A program made the translations under genes and the position numbers. 6,033 bases of DNA from positions 1 to 6,033 of the forward strand of contig JAJPYU010000030.1 of assembly GCA_021204765.1 (NCBI GenBank), read 5' to 3'. Under the pieces are notes generated by a model. The model made no database searches and was not told the DNA's origin. It saw only the letters and a program-made list of their open reading frames with translations. This DNA comes from Clostridiales bacterium. Its GTDB lineage: Bacteria > Bacillota > Clostridia > Lachnospirales > Lachnospiraceae. Shown one piece after another: positions 1 to 5,945 of this stretch. Position 1 is the stretch's first letter. Every line of letters begins with the position of its first letter.

Positions 1-52
1 ACAATATTTTCCAACAAAATGTATAGTAATAGTTGACATTTATAAAAACCTG
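1..52. other. AT-rich foreign-looking junction at left edge
   Basis: These 52 bases are very AT-rich and abut the GC-rich trpB coding sequence exactly where its homology stops. They hold an inverted repeat AAATGT (17-22) / ACATTT (36-41) and a TTGACA hexamer (33-38) pointing into trpB. That is what the end of an insertion sequence or integrative element can look like. I do not recognise the element, and no transposase or integrase sequence lies inside the window. An assembly join or a genomic rearrangement would look the same. Confidence 0.4.
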
Positions 53-1306
53 TGTGAGTCCGAAGAGGATGGTCTTCTCCTCGCCGGTCTCCTTGCACTT
101 CAAGGCCTCGTCGATGGCCACCTTGATGGCGTGGCTGCTCTCGGGTGCGGGAAGGATGCCCTCGACCCTGGCGAACTGCTCGGCTGCCTTGAAGACGTCG
201 GTCTGCTCGACTGCAACTGCCTCCATGTAGCCGTCATGATACAGCTGGGAGAGAATGGAGCTCATGCCGTGGAAACGCAGGCCGCCGGCATGGTTCGGGG
301 AAGGAATGAAGCCGGACCCTAAAGTGTACATCTTGGCCAGCGGGCAGATCATTCCGGTGTCGCAGAAATCATATGCGAAGACGCCTCTGGTGAAGCTGGG
401 GCAGGATGCAGGCTCGACAGCGATGACCTGGTAGTCAGCCTCGCCGCGGAGCTTCTCGCCCATGAACGGAGCTACCAGTCCGCCCAGATTGGAGCCGCCG
501 CCGGCACAACCGATGATGATATCAGGCTTGATGCCGTACTTGTCCATGGCGATCTTGCTCTCCATACCAATCACTGACTGATGCAGCAGCACCTGATTAA
601 GCACGCTGCCCAGCACATAGCGGTAACCCTCGTTGGTGGTAGCCACCTCAACAGCCTCGGAGATAGCGCAGCCCAGGCTTCCGGTGGTGCCGGGATGCTC
701 GGCCAGGATCTTCTTGCCCACCTCAGTGGTCATGGAAGGTGAAGGGGTGACATCAGCACCGTAAGTCCTCATGACCTCGCGGCGGAAAGGCTTCTGCTCG
801 TAAGACACCTTGACCATATACACCTTGCAGTCCAGATCCAGATATGCGCATGCCATGGCCAGGGCTGTGCCCCACTGGCCTGCGCCGGTCTCTGTGGTAA
901 CACCCTTAAGGCCCTGCTTCTTTGCGTAGTAAGCCTGGGCGATGGCGGAATTCAGCTTGTGGCTGCCGCTGGTATTATTTCCCTCGAACTTGTAGTAGAT
1001 CTTCGCGGGGGTGCCCAGCTTCTTCTCCAGGCAGTAAGCCCTCACAAGGGGTGACGGACGGTACATGCGGTAGAAATTCCGGATCTCATCGGGGATGTCC
1101 ACCATGCGGGTGTCATTGTCCAGCTCCTGAGCCACCAGGTCTGCGCAGAACACGCCCTCCAGCTCCTCTGCCTTCATGGGCTCCAGGGTACCCGGGTTTA
1201 AGAGGGGCGCCGGCTTGTTCTTCATGTCGGCACGGACATTGTACCATTGTGTTGGCATCTCCTCTTCTGAGAGATAGATTTTGTAGGGAATCTTCGTTTC
1301 GCTCAT
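1..1306 (-). pseudogene. trpB: TrpB2-type tryptophan synthase beta chain, 3' end replaced, runs off left edge
   Basis: This is a PLP-dependent, TrpB-like enzyme of the stand-alone TrpB2 group, which makes tryptophan from indole and serine in the cytoplasm. Reading from ATG 1306, the frame is open to the window edge (435 codons). Residues 1-418 fit the family: N-terminal MPTQWYN (17-23), RPSPL (83-87), the PLP lysine K117 in GSHKLNSA, TETGAGQWG shortly after it, and the phosphate-binding CAGGGSN at 267-273. The start has a strong AAGGAGG (1315-1321) eight bases upstream and follows a Trp T-box leader. After LFGLT (414-418) the family normally continues with a Gly-rich segment (like GTGYFD) and a short C-terminal tail. 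Here it continues as QVFINVNYYYTFCWKIL, encoded by AT-rich DNA unlike the GC-rich gene. I therefore treat it as truncated by roughly 15-40 residues. No trpA is next to it. The family call is firm. Whether the protein is dead, or simply has an altered tail, is inference. Confidence 0.85.
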
Positions 1307-1329
1307 AATATAAGCCTCCTTAATGTAGA

Positions 1330-1364
1330 TTTTTGTTCACACGGTAACGCTTTGGGAACAAAAA
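1330..1364. repeat. 9-bp inverted repeat between T-box terminator and trpB RBS
   Basis: TTTTTGTTC (1330-1338) and GAACAAAAA (1356-1364) form a perfect 9-bp dyad with a 17-base loop. One arm overlaps the U-tract of the T-box terminator. It could fold only in read-through RNA, about ten bases before the Shine-Dalgarno. Stems this AU-rich are weak, so the role is uncertain. Confidence 0.4.
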
Positions 1365-1410
1365 GAAAAGACTCCTGTCCCCATTTTTTAAAAATGCAGG
1401 GACAAGAGTC
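1361..1410 (-). terminator. Rho-independent terminator of the T-box
   Basis: On the minus strand GACTCTTGTCCC (1399-1410) pairs with GGGACAGGAGTC (1370-1381), with one G-U wobble, and CATTTTT/AAAAAATG extends the top of the stem. The U-rich run TTTTCTTTT follows. The 5' arm lies just after the T-box sequence, so it can pair either in the antiterminator or in this terminator, as expected for tRNA-dependent read-through into trpB. Confidence 0.92.
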
Positions 1411-1715
1411 ATAATATACTCCTGCGGTGCCACCCGGCTTGGTGCTCTCGCACCCACTCATGCGGACGAATCACTTGCTATCTCCTCGCCGGTAAACGAA
1501 CACCCGGCGCGGAAATATAAGTAATGGTATCCGCTCCTTCTGTAACGGGAAGACCCGTCTCACATACTCAGCAGCTTTAAAAAGATAAATAAAAAGCTGC
1601 TTTTCAGCTCGCCCTCAAAAGCCCATTCCCCTCAGACTACACCGGCTGCTCTCTCAGCAACGGCAGCTCTCTGTACGGCAAACGTGGGAGGGTACTTACA
1701 CTTTCTCATCGGTTT
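1361..1715 (-). ncRNA. T-box riboswitch leader, Trp specifier (TGG)
   Basis: This leader senses uncharged tRNA-Trp and controls transcription of the downstream trpB. On the minus strand, in order, it shows several T-box hallmarks. Stem I carries the conserved ACAGAGAGCTGCC / TTGCTGAGAG distal elements (1641-1673). The specifier loop reads GGGGAATGGGCTTTTGAG, with TGG at 1623-1625. Next come a stem AGCAGCTTT/AAAGCTGCT (about 1570-1600) and a hairpin ACGGGTCTTCCCGT (about 1545-1558). The T-box proper, GGTGGCACCGC (1424-1434), is the sequence that pairs with the tRNA acceptor end in the antiterminator. A terminator hairpin with a U-tract ends the leader. The specifier codon matches the product of the regulated gene, which strongly supports both calls. 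The 5' end is set about seven bases after the predicted -10 and is approximate. Confidence 0.95.
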
Positions 1716-1721
1716 AGATAG

Positions 1722-1749
1722 ATTCTATCATACACAAAAATATTGTCAA
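1722..1749 (-). promoter_or_regulatory. Promoter of the T-box/trpB transcript
   Basis: A perfect -35 TTGACA (1744-1749) is followed after 16 bases by TAGAAT (1722-1727). A TG one base upstream of that hexamer (1729-1730) makes an extended -10. It fits a sigma-A promoter, and transcription would start near 1715, just before the first T-box stem. Confidence 0.8.
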
Positions 1750-1802
1750 CCCAAACTTTCGACGATTCCGCCGGCAAGACACTCCGGATGCCACTGGAAT
1801 CA

Positions 1803-2651
1803 TTAGCGGAACATTTCCTCCCACTCCGGTTTCCCGTAATTAGCCTTGAACTTACACAGCATCTCATTAGTCAGGGCAAAATTATCCGGAGTCTCGTAGA
1901 TTTCCTCCGGCGTCACCCACTTGGCCATGGAGAGCTCATCCTCCTGTATCGTGATCTCATCCGATCCGTCCAGTTCAGCGTAAAATCCGAACAGCAGGCT
2001 CTCCGAGAACGGCCAGGGCTGGCATTTATAGTAGCGAAGATTCCTGATGTGGACGTGAGTCTCTTCAAAGACTTCCCTCCGTGCCGTATCCTCAATAGTC
2101 TCGCCGATTTCCGCAAACCCGGCAATCAGGGCATAGTGATTGGTGAACCCGCCCCTGTACTGGCTCACCAATATCTTCCCGTCATGGATAACTCCTACTA
2201 TGGCACAGGGGCAGATCTTCGGATACTCCATCTGGCCGCAGGCAGGGCAATACATCATCCGCTCCTTCTCATCATGCTCCATAAGAGCGCCGCATCTGCC
2301 GCAATACTTGTGAGCATCATACCAGCGTCCCAGCTGCATGCCTACCAGCCCCGCATAGACCATATGCTGAGGAGCGGCTCCCCGCAGGGACTGCATGGCA
2401 TCATAATGATAACCATCCATCTCCAGGTCACGGCAGAGGAAGAATCGCATATCATCTATGGAAAACAGATAAGTAAATGTATGGCTGTCACAGTATTCCT
2501 CGGGCAATTCCTCATAACAGGGAAAAGACACATCATCCTGCTTGGCGAGCAGAATCCTCCCATCATGCATACTGATGACCATATCCCCCTCTTTCGGTTC
2601 TGCCAGGCGGTAACTATTATTAAAATGTCTTGGTTCCAACTCGTGTATCAT
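1803..2651 (-). CDS. nudC: NAD(+)/NADH pyrophosphatase, RNA deNADding Nudix hydrolase
   Basis: This Nudix enzyme hydrolyses NAD(H) to NMN(H) plus AMP, and NudC proteins can also remove NAD caps from RNA. The 282-residue product has an N-terminal Nudix-like domain and then a four-cysteine zinc ribbon (C117, C120, C135, C138, as CGRC and CPAC). The catalytic Nudix domain follows, with a G178-x5-E184-x7-REVFEET box (192-198). The family signature QPWPFS (211-216) that marks NADH pyrophosphatases comes after it. The residue after REVFEET is H199, where the usual box has Gly. I chose ATG 2651 because the protein MIHELEPRHF... matches typical clostridial NudC starts and AGGTGG (2658-2663) sits six bases upstream. 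An in-frame GTG at 2708 would add 19 unconvincing residues. It lies 75 bases after hsdS and may be read with it. No clear terminator follows before the trpB promoter. Confidence 0.93.
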   Translation of the reverse strand: MIHELEPRHFNNSYRLAEPKEGDMVISMHDGRILLAKQDDVSFPCYEELPEEYCDSHTFTYLFSIDDMRFFLCRDLEMDGYHYDAMQSLRGAAPQHMVYAGLVGMQLGRWYDAHKYCGRCGALMEHDEKERMMYCPACGQMEYPKICPCAIVGVIHDGKILVSQYRGGFTNHYALIAGFAEIGETIEDTARREVFEETHVHIRNLRYYKCQPWPFSESLLFGFYAELDGSDEITIQEDELSMAKWVTPEEIYETPDNFALTNEMLCKFKANYGKPEWEEMFR

Positions 2652-2726
2652 GTCCTTCCACCTATTCCACGTCTGTTCTGTCAATGCAATGATAACATAT
2701 CTCAGCACTCAGTTCAGGGAAAACGG

Positions 2727-3932
2727 TCATTTTTGCCTAAAGCTCAGCAGCTTGTCACGGTAGTACTCGTACTGCTTCTGCCGGGCCGCGATCTCGGCGG
2801 GGATGCCGCTGGTCAGGTCGTTACAAAGTGCGTCAAAGCGGTCCAGGATGGCGACGATGCGGCGCTGCTCGGCGAGGGGCGGGACGGGAATAGGAATTTT
2901 GTTTAAATTTTGCTGATTGAGCTTCGGCTGTGCACCACCTGTCACCCACTGAGATAAATCTATTGAATTTAAATAAAATTCTGCGAATCTTCTCTCCTCA
3001 TATGTCTCAAATTTCAATACATGAGCATGATTATTAACCCAGTTCTTTCCTGATATGGAAAAGGCAATTGGTGTACTCCTGGCTAGGAGATTGGCTCCAT
3101 CTTCAGAAACAAGAAGGTAATCTCCTTCAAAAATATAATCATTCACATGGTCAACCACACCGGATGCTCCATAATACGGATAATCTCCAGCAATACGATT
3201 CTTTCCTGTAACAGGCTTTCTCTGATTGTCACAATTCTCGGAGATTTCATTTATAGTCTTCCAAACTACTTCCGGGGTTACTTCCCCACTCTTGTTACCA
3301 AAGTTCAGCAGCTTATCGCGATAAAACTCGTACTGTTTTCTCCGCAGTTCAAGCTCCGCCGTCAGGTTTTCTTCCAGCTCTGTTTCAAAAGCGGTATATT
3401 TGTCCAGTATGCGGACTATTTCACGCTGGACTTCCAGTGGAGGGACTGGGATTTTGATCTCACCAACCTGATTTAAATATAAACCTCTTTGAGCCGCTCC
3501 ATGTGCGTTAACCTGTATATAATTCTGTATGGAGGAAGATTCTAATGCGTACCTTAAAAATTTGGATTCTATAATACTCAAATTAGGTTTTATTACACAC
3601 ACACTTCTTTGAAAGAGAGCCTTCAAATCTTTTTCCACAACAGCCACTCTTCCAATAGCTCCAACAATTGTTAGCAAGACATCTCCTTGTCGCACATTAG
3701 TTCGTTTATTTTCCACTTCAAAAGTTTCTCCTAACACATATTTAGAAGTGTTCATATCAATAATTCCACCACTAATATTTTGCGCACTCAATATAGGATA
3801 TTCGCCGGAGTCCATGATGCCTTTAGGAAGATTATGCATCCCATCTGTGTAATGTTCAGCGATTTCATTTAATGCTTTATACTCCACCCCATCCGGGCAC
3901 AGCTTCTCTATCAGCTCGCTAAGCTTACTCAT
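2727..3932 (-). CDS. hsdS: Type I restriction-modification specificity subunit HsdS, solitary
   Basis: HsdS recognises the bipartite DNA target of a type I restriction-modification complex and docks the HsdM methylase and HsdR nuclease. The 401-residue product has the normal two-repeat plan: target recognition domain 1 (about 14-155), a conserved helical spacer starting IPVPPLEVQREIVRILDK and ending RRKQYEFYRDKLLNF, target recognition domain 2 (about 216-345), and a second spacer PIPVPPLAEQRRIVAILDR to the KQYEYYRDKLLSF end. Both TRDs end in the usual xxNQ/LN...IPVPPL pattern. The ATG at 3932 has GGGAGG four to five bases upstream and overlaps an upstream stop as ATGA. No hsdM or hsdR is present on either side in this window, so it is an orphan here. 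The TRDs are AT-rich and the last spacer is GC-rich, suggesting domain exchange. It looks intact. Confidence 0.93.
   Translation of the reverse strand: MSKLSELIEKLCPDGVEYKALNEIAEHYTDGMHNLPKGIMDSGEYPILSAQNISGGIIDMNTSKYVLGETFEVENKRTNVRQGDVLLTIVGAIGRVAVVEKDLKALFQRSVCVIKPNLSIIESKFLRYALESSSIQNYIQVNAHGAAQRGLYLNQVGEIKIPVPPLEVQREIVRILDKYTAFETELEENLTAELELRRKQYEFYRDKLLNFGNKSGEVTPEVVWKTINEISENCDNQRKPVTGKNRIAGDYPYYGASGVVDHVNDYIFEGDYLLVSEDGANLLARSTPIAFSISGKNWVNNHAHVLKFETYEERRFAEFYLNSIDLSQWVTGGAQPKLNQQNLNKIPIPVPPLAEQRRIVAILDRFDALCNDLTSGIPAEIAARQKQYEYYRDKLLSFRQK
2740..3344. repeat. hsdS: Direct repeat of the HsdS conserved spacer
   Basis: The segments at 2740-2783 and 3301-3344 encode the same RxKQYEFYRDKLLxF helix end. 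They are alike at roughly three quarters of their bases by eye and lie in the same orientation. They bracket target recognition domain 2 and are the kind of homology that permits TRD swapping or loss by recombination. Confidence 0.65.
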
Positions 3933-4048
3933 GCGGCCTCCCTTATCTCAGCTATGATCTCATCCATATCGCCTGGCAGGTCATTTGCAACAGCCCACCC
4001 AGTTCTATTCACAATTATAGTACATTCCGGGTCTCTGTAAATGAAAAT
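3929..4048 (-). pseudogene. Start-less 39-codon frame ahead of hsdS, possible gene remnant
   Basis: This frame runs from just after an in-frame TAA (4049-4051) to TGA at 3929-3931 and would read IFIYRDPECTIIVNRTGWAV followed by ANDLPGDMDEIIAEIREAA. It has no ATG until residue 28, only a GTG at residue 13 without a ribosome binding site. Its stop overlaps the hsdS start as ATGA, the arrangement usual between hsdM and hsdS or other co-translated partners. The hydrophilic, acidic helix-like end suits a protein C-terminus. I infer the tail of a deleted upstream gene, perhaps hsdM, but I do not recognise the family. It may instead be chance coding-like sequence or a short leader. Confidence 0.35.
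4014..4041 (-). promoter_or_regulatory. Promoter for hsdS (and perhaps nudC)
   Basis: On the minus strand TTTACA (4036-4041), five of six to the -35 consensus, is 16 bases from a perfect TATAAT (4014-4019). Transcription would begin near 4007, giving an untranslated leader of about 75 bases before hsdS. It lies inside the start-less reading frame in front of hsdS, which argues that hsdS is now expressed independently of the genes to its right. Confidence 0.65.
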
Positions 4049-4067
4049 TTATAAATCCATTGATTTC

Positions 4068-4081
4068 ATGATATTTATCAT
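4068..4081. repeat. Short palindrome at DUF2971 stop codon
   Basis: ATGATA-TT-TATCAT is a 6-bp dyad with a 2-base centre spanning the stop codon of the DUF2971 gene. It is AT-only apart from two G/C pairs and has no following T-run suited to termination, so it is not called a terminator. A protein-binding site or chance are both possible. Confidence 0.3.
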
Positions 4082-4917
4082 CGTCCTCTCAACGGACAGT
4101 CTGAGTGTGCCACCCTCTCGCAGAGCTTTTTGTAACCCAAATCTTTTAAGTAATCCTGCAATATAGGAACTGACTGGGTGGATTCGGGGCCGATGATGAT
4201 CTCCGTTACCACATCCTCCAGTTCTATGCCAACATTCCTGCACAGCTTCTTCAGATCCACTGGATAATATTTCTTGATCCGCTCCCTGGCGACATGATAG
4301 CGGGGCTGCACATTAAAGTACCCTTTTTCAAAGGGCGAGACCACCAGCCTCACCTCATTCTCACAGGCAAATGAGGGATGCTTGAATGCCGCCGAGGAGG
4401 CCCAGGCATGGTTCATGGCTTCGCGGAGCTCCGCCGAGATAGTGGAGGAATCCTTATGCTTCTTTATCAAATGGTACAGGGTATCCACCATCTCATGCTC
4501 CGCCATATCGTCCTGATAGAAAACGGCCTGCAGGGACAGCGGCTCCATCACCATTTCCTGAAACAGGTCGTACTGAAATCCTATACAGACGCCCTTGCCG
4601 CGGTTGGCATAGCGTTCCCACTGGGCCGCATCGTCACGATAGCGGGAGAAGCAGGCTGCGTAGGCCGAGTAGGCAAACTCCTGCTCCTGTTCCGCGGAAA
4701 AGAGCTTCTTTGTCCAGTTGGCTTTGATGTAATCCCCGTCATGCTGGAAGCGATCCGAGACCGCCTTGCACAGGCCGTTCATAAACAGGCTCATCTCTGA
4801 GGCGTCATTCATATTCAGGATATTGTTCAGGCGCAGCTCGGCTGTGCTCAAAATGCCACCTAAAGCACTAAAATCTGTGTAATGATAGAGAACTGTGTTG
4901 TCATCTGTTCGCTGCAT
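4078..4917 (-). CDS. DUF2971 domain protein
   Basis: The molecular function is unknown. The 279-residue protein shows the DUF2971 motif series: LYHYTDFSALGGIL (10-23), the NDxxE element (N37, D38, E41), AACFSRYRDDAAQWERYA (87-104), GKGVCIGF (107-114), CENEVRLVV (185-193) and EIIIGP (239-244). No signal peptide or membrane segment is visible, so it is probably cytoplasmic. The N-terminal HYT and later ExExR residues recall ADP-ribosyltransferase-like folds; that is only my inference. I chose ATG 4917 because GGGGGAG (4922-4928) lies just upstream and inside the end of trmO. An in-frame GTG at 4932 would overlap trmO. Only one base separates it from the trmO stop, so translation is probably coupled. 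No terminator is evident after it. The family is often found in accessory regions. Confidence 0.88.
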   Translation of the reverse strand: MQRTDDNTVLYHYTDFSALGGILSTAELRLNNILNMNDASEMSLFMNGLCKAVSDRFQHDGDYIKANWTKKLFSAEQEQEFAYSAYAACFSRYRDDAAQWERYANRGKGVCIGFQYDLFQEMVMEPLSLQAVFYQDDMAEHEMVDTLYHLIKKHKDSSTISAELREAMNHAWASSAAFKHPSFACENEVRLVVSPFEKGYFNVQPRYHVARERIKKYYPVDLKKLCRNVGIELEDVVTEIIIGPESTQSVPILQDYLKDLGYKKLCERVAHSDCPLRGR

Positions 4918-4918
4918 T

Positions 4919-5596
4919 TTACTCCCCCACACCTGTCACTGTCATCTTACCATCAACAACTCGAAACTGCACATTATATTTATCGAAGGCCATGCCGTAA
5001 ACCCTGCCAGCATCCTCCTGATAATGGGGCCTGGGATCCTGACGTAGGACCTCCAACAACGCATCCCTCTTATCAGACGCAACCCTCTCCAAAAGCTCCT
5101 CAGGAAAATCCACATCCAACACTCTGTATGTGGTCTCATCCGTGAAGCCCCCTCTGGCCTCGGGATGACTGTCTGCGTATGGAATGTAGGGCTTGATATC
5201 AAAAATGGGTGTGCCGTCCCGCATATCTATGCCTGACACCTTAAGCACCGTGCCCTGCTCCGTCTGAGGGGTAGACTCCAGCCTCACAGATGACAATCCT
5301 ATCGGATTCGGCCTGAAAGGAGACCTGGTGGCAAAGACCCCCATCTTCTTATTTCCACCCAGCCTGGGAGGCCGCACCATAGGCTTCCACGGGCCGTCCC
5401 CGGTGCCCTCAAATCCCCAGATCAGCCAGATGTAATCGTATCCCTCCAGGCCCCGCAGGGCATCTACATTCCTATATTCAGGCGTAAATACCACTGTCCC
5501 CGAAAGGGACGGCGCCAGGCCGCTCTGCCTGGGTACCCCGAACTTCTCAGGGAAGTCTGTATGGATATGGGCTATTACTTTTAAATCGATCGTCAT
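4919..5596 (-). CDS. trmO: tRNA (N6-threonylcarbamoyladenosine37-N6)-methyltransferase TrmO
   Basis: TrmO (TsaA/YaeB) uses S-adenosylmethionine to methylate t6A37 to m6t6A in threonine tRNA, fine-tuning codon reading. It is a small beta-barrel methyltransferase rather than a Rossmann one. The 225 residues show FPEKFGVPRQSGLAPSLSG (15-33), GYDYIWLIWGF (52-62), RPPRLGGNKKMGVFATRSPF (75-94) running into RPNPIGLS (95-102), GIDMRDGTPIFDIKPYIPYA (122-141), and the C-terminal domain with DPRPHYQ (187-193) and YGMAFDKYNVQFRV (200-213). The length is normal and it looks intact. The start is fixed by an in-frame TGA three codons upstream of ATG 5596. GGAG at 5606-5609 gives a nine-base spacing and lies inside the truncated doc toxin remnant. 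It probably shares a transcript with the DUF2971 gene downstream and perhaps with phd upstream; no separate strong promoter was found. Confidence 0.95.
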   Translation of the reverse strand: MTIDLKVIAHIHTDFPEKFGVPRQSGLAPSLSGTVVFTPEYRNVDALRGLEGYDYIWLIWGFEGTGDGPWKPMVRPPRLGGNKKMGVFATRSPFRPNPIGLSSVRLESTPQTEQGTVLKVSGIDMRDGTPIFDIKPYIPYADSHPEARGGFTDETTYRVLDVDFPEELLERVASDKRDALLEVLRQDPRPHYQEDAGRVYGMAFDKYNVQFRVVDGKMTVTGVGE

Positions 5597-5600
5597 TTTT

Positions 5601-5681
5601 CTTCACTCCATCGCTTCCACCCGTTTCATCTATAAGATGCTTATGGAGAAACATAATCTGGTTTTTTGAAAGCCTGATCAT
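5601..5681 (-). pseudogene. doc: Doc/Fic-type toxin gene remnant (N-terminal 27 codons)
   Basis: The reading frame starts at ATG 5681, overlapping the antitoxin stop as ATGA, and encodes MIRLSKNQIMFLHKHLIDE followed by TGGSDGVK. This is the characteristic Doc/death-on-curing N-terminus, where family members read like hLH..LI..TGGSxGVRD. After about residue 27 homology stops; the frame continues out of phase through the start of trmO and ends at TGA 5547-5549 (44 codons in all). The family is normally about 120-130 residues and its catalytic Fic motif (HPFxxGNKR-like) lies far beyond this point, so no AMP- or phosphotransferase activity can remain. The order and the overlap with a Phd-type antitoxin are the classic phd-doc layout. 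The missing part must have been deleted or displaced when trmO was joined here. It is too short for most gene callers. Confidence 0.8.
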
Positions 5682-5920
5682 TTTGCCAATACCTCATATG
5701 CTTTGCGATTCTTCTCAATAAGTCTTTTTGATATGGACATAACATCCTCATCGGAGGCAAACTCCTCTTGTTGTGCCGCCCCATACTCCACCAGCAGGTA
5801 TCTGGGAGTATTATTTTTTAAAATAACCACAGCTCCACTTTCATCTGCCATCCGTGCTATTCTGGAAAAATTCTGATTTGCCTCCGTAATAGAGACAAGA
5901 TTACTGGTATTAATAGTCAT
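5678..5920 (-). CDS. phd: Phd/YefM family antitoxin, toxin partner truncated
   Basis: This is a small type II antitoxin that would bind its own promoter through the N-terminal domain and neutralise a toxin with its C-terminal helix. The 80-residue product has the Phd/YefM pattern: NLVSITEANQNFSRIARMAD (7-26), the VVILKNNTPRYLLVEY strand region (31-46), and an acidic, helical tail from EEFASDEDV to KNRKAYEVLAK. AGGAGG at 5929-5934, eight bases before ATG 5920, supports the start. A promoter and palindromes lie upstream. Its stop overlaps a Doc-type toxin start as ATGA, but that toxin is cut off after about 27 codons. The antitoxin is therefore effectively an orphan. It may persist as an anti-addiction factor or as a repressor of trmO-linked expression; both are inference. 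Confidence 0.9.
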   Translation of the reverse strand: MTINTSNLVSITEANQNFSRIARMADESGAVVILKNNTPRYLLVEYGAAQQEEFASDEDVMSISKRLIEKNRKAYEVLAK

Positions 5921-5945
5921 AAATAAATCCTCCTGGGCTCATCTT

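Noticed and set aside
1..60. Group II intron end at the trpB junction
   Set aside because: No GTGYG 5' end in the gene's orientation and no GC-rich domain V-like hairpin in the AT-rich segment.
922..1308. 128-codon plus-strand frame over trpB, rich in Cys, Pro and Ser
   Set aside because: Shadow of the trpB coding sequence; composition is typical of a wrong frame and there is no ribosome binding site.
1570..1600. AGCAGCTTT/AAAGCTGCT stem with T-rich loop as a separate terminator
   Set aside because: It sits where a T-box stem is expected, and the T-rich stretch is in the loop instead of following the stem.
1764..1801. GGAATC/GATTCC inverted repeat after nudC as a terminator
   Set aside because: Only six base pairs around a long loop, and no T-run follows on the minus strand.
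2652..2726. TTGACA in the hsdS-nudC gap as a possible nudC promoter
   Set aside because: No acceptable -10 hexamer lies 16-18 bases downstream of it, so I do not call a promoter.
1743..2906. Long 387-codon open frame on the plus strand
   Set aside because: It is antisense to nudC and the end of hsdS, both of which have clear motifs. The plus-strand translation shows no recognisable domain, and its start coincides with the trpB promoter.
4378..4800. 140-codon plus-strand frame over the DUF2971 gene
   Set aside because: Antisense shadow; the minus-strand frame carries the conserved DUF2971 motifs.
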